Shown here in pieces: positions 4,838 to 8,670 of a stretch of 8,670 nucleotides of DNA. Both the position numbers and the translations under genes were made by a program. The stretch comes from Acidobacteriota bacterium (lineage in GTDB: Bacteria > Acidobacteriota > Terriglobia > Terriglobales > Acidobacteriaceae), in the NCBI GenBank assembly GCA_021811745.1, contig JAJZNH010001018.1:1-8670 (forward strand). Direction: 5' to 3'. The notes beneath the pieces were generated by a model that had not been told where the DNA came from, ran no database searches, and saw only the letters and a list, made by a program, of their open reading frames with translations. Numbering within the stretch: the stretch's first letter is position 1; every line of letters starts with the position of its first letter.

Positions 4838-6991
4838 ATGAGCAGAAAGCAGCCTATGTTACCTCTTTTTCCGGCTCGGAAACGGTCTGCCCTGGTTGGT
4901 CCCGCATGGGGATTGATCGCACTGCTCGTTGCGTTCTCCGCACTGGCTTTTGCGCAAACGCACCCTCCCCTTCTGCCCGCGCCCCGCGAGGCGCATTTCG
5001 AAGGCGCCGCCGACCTGCCCGCGCACATCATCGTCAGCGTTCCGGCACGCAATCCGGAAGACGAATTCGCCGCACACGATCTGGAGGAGGCGATCAAGCA
5101 GATTGCTCCGGAGCGAAGCCGCGAAGCCGGGCTGTATCGCGTGGTGCTGCTGCGAACCAGCTCGGCTGAGGCCAAGTCGCTCCTCGCCCGACACAGCCTG
5201 ACCTTCGATGATCCAATGCAATCCGAAGGCTATGTGCTGGTGATTGAGCCGCACGAAGCGTATATCGTGGGCGCTTCCGGCGCGGGCATTTTCTACGGCG
5301 CGCAGACCTTCAAGCAGTTGCTGCCGCTTCCAGGGGCCGATCGCCTGCTGCCCACCGGCACGGTGCGCGACTGGCCGGCGATGCGCTATCGCGGCGTCCA
5401 GGACGATCTTTCCCGCGGCCCATTCCCCACGCTCGCATTTCAAAAGCGCCAGATTCGTATACTGGCATCCTTCAAGGTGAACATTTACTCGCCGTACTTC
5501 GAGCACACCCTGCTCTATCCCAATCAGCCCCTGGGCGCGCCGCCGGGCAGCGCGCTTACTCCGGATCAGGCCAAGGAACTCGTCGCTTATGCGCGCCAGT
5601 ATCACGTCACCATCGTGCCGGAGCAGGAGGCCTTCGGCCATCTTCATCAGGTACTCAAATACGACATCTATCAGGACGTAGCCGAAACCCCGCACGGTTA
5701 CGTTCTTGCGCCCGGCCAGCCGGGCACGCTGCCCCTCATCAAGGACTGGTTTACGCAGATCGCGCAGGAGTTTCCTTCGCCCTTTATTCATATCGGCGCG
5801 GATGAAACCTGGGATCTGGGTCTTGGCCGTACGCATGAGCAGGTGCAGGAGCAGGGCTACGGCCCGGTTTACGTCGCATTTCTCAAGCAGATTCACGATG
5901 CTCTGGCGCCTCTGCACCGCCGCCTGCTCTTCTGGGGCGACATTGGGGGGCAGGATCCAGCCGCCATCGCCAGCCTGCCCAAGGACATGATCGCCGTGCC
6001 GTGGAATTACTGGGACAAGAGCGGCTTCGACAAGATGATTGAGCCCTTCGCCAAGAATGGCATGGAAACCTGGGTGGCCCCCGGCGACGCCAACTGGAGC
6101 GAGGTCTTTCCAGTCGCCAAAACCGCCCTCTGGAACATTCAGGGCTTCATTCGCGACGGGCAGCGGCTGGGATCGACCGGCGCTCTTACGACCGTGTGGA
6201 ACGACGATGGCGAAGGCCTGTTCAACCAGGACTGGTACGGCGTGCTCTTCGGCGCGGTGGCAGCCTGGCAGCCGGGCGAGAGTTCCATTGCCGATTATCA
6301 GGATGAGTACGGCCAGCTCTTCCACGGTGACGCCAGCGGCAAGGTCAACTCCGCCGAAAAGGAGTTGATGGCCGCCCAGGAAGCCCTCTCTGAAGCCAAG
6401 CCGGAGATGAACAGCGACTCCCTCTTCTGGCTCGATCCGTGGAGCCCGCAGGGGCAGGACGTATCTGCCCGGCTGCTGCCCGTGGCACAGCAACTGCGCG
6501 TTCATGCCGAGCAGGCCATCGTGCTGCTGGCCCAGGCGCGCCAGAGCAACCCCGACCTGAGAGAGACCGATGCCATCACCGCGATGGATTTGGGCGCTCG
6601 CCGCCTTGATTTCATCGGGATGAAGTTTGAGCTGGCCCAGGAGATCGTCGATGCCTACGCCTACGCGCTCGCCCACCAGCACGACAAGCAGGATGCAAAG
6701 GAGACCCGCGACATGCTGGGCGAGATCAGCAGCACTAACGGCCGCTGCCAGGATCTGCGCGATGGCTATTCGGCTCTGAAGGGGGAGTACAGCCAGGTCT
6801 GGCTTGCTGAAAACCGGCCGTACTGGCTCAACAACGTCACTGTCCGCTACGACCTGGCCATTCAGCTGTGGCAAAAGCGCGCCGACATGTTTCAGATGGC
6901 GATGCATGACCGGGGCAACGGCAAAGATCTGTCGCCGGCGTCAGCTTTTGGTATGCCGGCTGCCACCCCGTCAGGCTCCGGAACAAACTGA
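4838..6991 (+). CDS. Exported GH20-family beta-N-acetylhexosaminidase
   Basis: Predicted to cleave terminal beta-linked GlcNAc or GalNAc by the substrate-assisted GH20 mechanism. Residues 1-39 hold a basic N-terminus and hydrophobic core ending AFA|QT, a signal peptide or membrane anchor. Residues about 41-175 form the GH20b-like N-terminal domain, and the barrel runs from about 180 to 480. R185-G...D190-L-S-R193 matches the usual RGxxxDxxR opening and supplies the sugar-binding Arg. H318-I-G-A-D322-E323-T-W carries the Asp-Glu catalytic pair, with E323 the acid/base. The usual PEID.PGH motif reads PEQEAFGH (261-268), and VWNDDGE (453-459) lies late in the barrel. Residues about 500-690 are helical and rich in Ala, Gln and Glu, with a Pro/Gly/Ser tail. 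At 717 residues it is longer than minimal GH20 enzymes. No clear Shine-Dalgarno precedes ATG 4838; ATG 4856 is possible. It is divergent from a sugar permease. The family is fairly secure; the exact substrate is not. Confidence 0.88.
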   Translation: MSRKQPMLPLFPARKRSALVGPAWGLIALLVAFSALAFAQTHPPLLPAPREAHFEGAADLPAHIIVSVPARNPEDEFAAHDLEEAIKQIAPERSREAGLYRVVLLRTSSAEAKSLLARHSLTFDDPMQSEGYVLVIEPHEAYIVGASGAGIFYGAQTFKQLLPLPGADRLLPTGTVRDWPAMRYRGVQDDLSRGPFPTLAFQKRQIRILASFKVNIYSPYFEHTLLYPNQPLGAPPGSALTPDQAKELVAYARQYHVTIVPEQEAFGHLHQVLKYDIYQDVAETPHGYVLAPGQPGTLPLIKDWFTQIAQEFPSPFIHIGADETWDLGLGRTHEQVQEQGYGPVYVAFLKQIHDALAPLHRRLLFWGDIGGQDPAAIASLPKDMIAVPWNYWDKSGFDKMIEPFAKNGMETWVAPGDANWSEVFPVAKTALWNIQGFIRDGQRLGSTGALTTVWNDDGEGLFNQDWYGVLFGAVAAWQPGESSIADYQDEYGQLFHGDASGKVNSAEKELMAAQEALSEAKPEMNSDSLFWLDPWSPQGQDVSARLLPVAQQLRVHAEQAIVLLAQARQSNPDLRETDAITAMDLGARRLDFIGMKFELAQEIVDAYAYALAHQHDKQDAKETRDMLGEISSTNGRCQDLRDGYSALKGEYSQVWLAENRPYWLNNVTVRYDLAIQLWQKRADMFQMAMHDRGNGKDLSPASAFGMPAATPSGSGTN

Positions 6992-7001
6992 GGTTGCGGT
7001 G

Positions 7002-7057
7002 GCGGGAACTGGAACGGATCGGACGCTTTCCGCAGATGATTTTTCGCCAGCTCCCGC
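7002..7057 (+). repeat. Long inverted repeat just after the GH20 stop
   Basis: GCGGGAACTGG (7002-7012) pairs with CCAGCTCCCGC (7047-7057) at 10 of 11 positions around a 34-base interior. The interior contains a minor hairpin, CGGA (7020-7023) with TCCG (7029-7032), followed by TTTTT at 7040-7044. The structure starts 11 bases after the GH20 stop and ends 22 bases before the REC-HPt start. It might weaken read-through between the two genes or shape the leader of the second. The T-run sits inside the loop rather than after the main stem, so it is not a standard terminator. Confidence 0.35.
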
Positions 7058-7079
7058 GGCCGCAGTGCACACTAGACCT

Positions 7080-7850
7080 ATGCCCGATTCACTTTCCCGG
7101 CAGATTCTCTCTACGATCCTCTTGATTGACGATGATCTCGTCACTCGCGAAGTTGTGGCCACAATGCTTACCTTGGGTGGATATGACGTCCACGCCGCGG
7201 ATCAAGCTGAGACAGCGCTGGAGTTGCTGGCGTCGGGAGAGTGCGTGCCCAGCGTAATCCTGATGGATGTGCAGATGCCCGGCCTCAGCGGAGCGAGCCT
7301 GATTGCGGAGCTTCGCACGCGGAGCCGGGCTGCGATCATTGTCATCAGCGCTACCCCGCTCCCGGCTCGGGACAGCATTGTTGCGGCCGCGGACGGATTC
7401 CTCCTGAAGCCGTTTGGCGCCGGCGCCGTGCAGAAACTCATTGAGAAGAGGAAAACACGGGCAGCGCCTGTCGCCGCAGCCGCACCGGGTTCTGATGAAC
7501 CGGTGGTTAACGCGGCCACCCTGAGTCAGTTCCGCAGCATGATGTCCGAGGCCGCCGTACGCCAGGTTTATGCCGCTATGGTCGCCGACCTGGATAAGCG
7601 GATTGCGGCGCTCGAAGCGGCCATTGCCCAGGGCGACTTGGCCGAAGTCCGCCGCATTGGTCACGCCATCAAGGGCGCCTGCGGTATGACGGGGGCGCTC
7701 CGGGCCGCTCGCATTGGTGCCTTGATCGAGGCGGTTCCGGCACATTCCAAAGGTAACCAATTTGGTAGCTATTCTGCATTGATCCGCGATTTGCGCGCCG
7801 CCATCCGAGATCTTGAGGATATGCTGAAAGCGGAATTCTTGTCTGTATAA
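7080..7850 (+). CDS. Orphan REC-HPt phosphorelay protein
   Basis: Cytoplasmic 256-residue signalling protein with no output or kinase domain. The receiver domain spans about 11-122: acidic pocket D17-D18 in LLIDDDL, phospho-acceptor D63 in LMDVQMPG, switch residue S90 in IVISA, and K110 in LLKPF. An Ala/Pro-rich linker (about 126-142) leads to a histidine phosphotransfer domain (about 145-250) with the canonical H195-A-I-K198-G199 motif, so H195 is the predicted phosphorylated His. The start at 7080 was chosen because the receiver begins about 10 residues later; extending upstream would run 188 bases into the GH20 gene in another frame. No good ribosome binding site precedes it. The next gene, 53 bases downstream on the same strand, encodes a NarL-type regulator, so the two probably share a transcript. 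The protein could relay phosphate from an unlinked kinase through D63 and H195, or act as a phosphate sink. Confidence 0.9.
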   Translation: MPDSLSRQILSTILLIDDDLVTREVVATMLTLGGYDVHAADQAETALELLASGECVPSVILMDVQMPGLSGASLIAELRTRSRAAIIVISATPLPARDSIVAAADGFLLKPFGAGAVQKLIEKRKTRAAPVAAAAPGSDEPVVNAATLSQFRSMMSEAAVRQVYAAMVADLDKRIAALEAAIAQGDLAEVRRIGHAIKGACGMTGALRAARIGALIEAVPAHSKGNQFGSYSALIRDLRAAIRDLEDMLKAEFLSV

Positions 7851-7893
7851 GGCGAGGCCAACAAGACCGGATCCAAGGCAGGCGTTTGGAGAT

Positions 7894-7899
7894 GAGGGA
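7894..7899 (+). promoter_or_regulatory. Ribosome binding site deciding the start of the NarL-type regulator
   Basis: GAGGGA precedes ATG 7904; counting from GAGG, the spacing is 6 bases. This favours ATG 7904 over TTG 7886 and ATG 7892. The latter has GGAG directly abutting it, too close to be used well. Confidence 0.55.
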
Positions 7900-7903
7900 A
7901 TTG

Positions 7904-8566
7904 ATGGAACGACCGATCCGTATTGTGCTGGCGGATGACCATCCGGTGGTTTGCATCGGTGTGCGCAATATGCTCACTGAAGATGAAGGCTTTGAAGTAG
8001 TGGGCGAGGCTGCCGACGGCGATGAAGCCATCAGCCAGACCCTCGATCTTGAGCCTGATGTGCTGCTGCTCGACGTGCAGATGCCGCGCAAGCCCGGCAT
8101 CGACGCCATGCGCGACATCCTGACCACTGCCACCAGGGTGAAGATTCTGCTCCTCACCTCGACGATCACCACGCAGCAGATCATCGAAGCGTTGCAGATC
8201 GGCGCGCGTGGTATCGTCCTCAAAGATGCCCTCGCCAATCACCTGCAGACCGCTATCCGCACGGTTCACGCAGGCGATTATTGGATCGGCGGCAAGCGCG
8301 TGGTCACGCTGGTCTCCGCGCTGCGCGATCTGATGCAACAGGCAGTTCCGCCCCAGCGCAAGACCTACGGCCTCACTCCCCGGGAACTGGAAGTAGTGGG
8401 CTGCATCGTGGAAGGATGCAGCAACCGCGACATTGCCAAGCAGTTTAGCCTGAGCGAGGAGACGGTCAAACGCCACCTCTCCAACATCTTCGACAAGACG
8501 GGCGTCTCCACCCGCCTTGAGCTGGCGCTCTTTGCTATTGCGCATCACCTCGTTGCGTCCCATTAA
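7904..8566 (+). CDS. NarL/FixJ-family response regulator (REC plus LuxR-type HTH)
   Basis: DNA-binding two-component regulator of 220 residues, a normal length for the family. The receiver domain spans about 5-122: D11-D12 in VLADDHP, phospho-acceptor D57 in LLLDVQMP, T85 in LLLTS, and K107 in VLKDA. The LuxR-type helix-turn-helix spans about 154-215, opening with LTPRELEVV (157-165) and carrying the recognition segment LSEETVKRHLSNI (183-195). All phosphorylation-pocket residues are intact, so phosphate-controlled DNA binding is expected. ATG 7904 is chosen for its GAGGGA site and for matching the usual start a few residues before the first beta strand; TTG 7886 would add six residues. It follows the REC-HPt gene by 53 bases with no hairpin seen between them, consistent with an operon in which HPt H195 donates to D57. 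Its targets are not evident; the divergent region at 4697-4837 is only a neighbour. Confidence 0.93.
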   Translation: MERPIRIVLADDHPVVCIGVRNMLTEDEGFEVVGEAADGDEAISQTLDLEPDVLLLDVQMPRKPGIDAMRDILTTATRVKILLLTSTITTQQIIEALQIGARGIVLKDALANHLQTAIRTVHAGDYWIGGKRVVTLVSALRDLMQQAVPPQRKTYGLTPRELEVVGCIVEGCSNRDIAKQFSLSEETVKRHLSNIFDKTGVSTRLELALFAIAHHLVASH

Positions 8567-8612
8567 TCGAACGGCGCACGGCGTCGAAATCTGAAGTATC
8601 CTCGCAAAAGCA

Positions 8613-8670
8613 TCAGGGTGGAGCATCCCGCCCCACGACTTCCGTGGGGATCCTCCACCCTGAATTTTCT
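8613..8670 (+). terminator. Composite hairpin with T-rich tail after the NarL-type gene
   Basis: Outer arms TCAGGGTGGAG (8613-8623) and CTCCACCCTGA (8653-8663) pair perfectly over 11 bases. Inside them CCCCACG (8631-8637) and CGTGGGG (8643-8649) pair over 7 bases around the loop ACTTC. The outer stem is followed by ATTTTCT (8664-8670) at the window edge. The position, 47 bases past the stop, and the tail fit an intrinsic terminator for the signalling genes. The two-tier stem is more elaborate than a terminator needs, so a repeated palindromic element is an alternative. On the other strand AAAA (8607-8610) lies near the left arm and could give a weak T-run for a convergent gene. Confidence 0.65.

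Noticed and set aside
4859..6907. A 682-codon open frame on the minus strand covering the GH20 gene
   Set aside because: It lies wholly antisense to a gene with a signal peptide and intact catalytic motifs, and its product has no recognisable motif. Long antisense frames are expected from third-position GC bias.
6804..7079. Upstream extension of the REC-HPt reading frame into the GH20 gene
   Set aside because: The extension overlaps the GH20 coding region in another frame and adds 92 residues without domain character; the receiver begins right after ATG 7080.

Overview
The window is GC-rich and densely coded. Its proteins suggest a member of the Acidobacteriota (class Terriglobia, Acidobacteriaceae-like). 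This rests on recognition rather than on any search: the secreted protein at 1552-2559 ends in a module of a kind I associate with that group, and the sugar porter and GH20 enzyme have a similar flavour. No rRNA, tRNA, CRISPR array, insertion sequence or phage gene was seen.

Layout. Positions 1-312 hold no gene I can support, only inverted repeats. Three genes then lie on the minus strand. In transcription order they are a sugar-porter MFS permease (4696-2864), a secreted two-module protein of unknown function (2559-1552) and an enolase-superfamily enzyme of the mandelate racemase type (1425-313). A 304-base gap with hairpins separates the permease from the secreted protein, so these need not be one operon. 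A 141-base divergent intergenic region (4697-4837) separates the permease from a plus-strand GH20 beta-N-acetylhexosaminidase (4838-6991). Two signalling genes follow on the same strand: an orphan REC-HPt protein (7080-7850) and a NarL/FixJ-type response regulator (7904-8566). A strong composite hairpin with a T-rich tail closes the window (8613-8670).

How the genes may work together (inference). The exported GH20 enzyme would release terminal N-acetylhexosamines from chitin-, glycan- or peptidoglycan-derived oligosaccharides, and the divergent permease could import the released sugar or a related one. The enolase-superfamily enzyme fits acid-sugar catabolism, but its substrate cannot be read from sequence. 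The REC-HPt and NarL-type proteins could be the last two steps of a phosphorelay whose histidine kinase lies outside the window.

The points most worth a second look are the roughly 125-residue periplasmic insertion between TM9 and TM10 of the permease, the kinase-less REC-HPt/NarL pair, the variant active-site motif and long helical C-terminus of the GH20 enzyme, and the secreted two-module protein.
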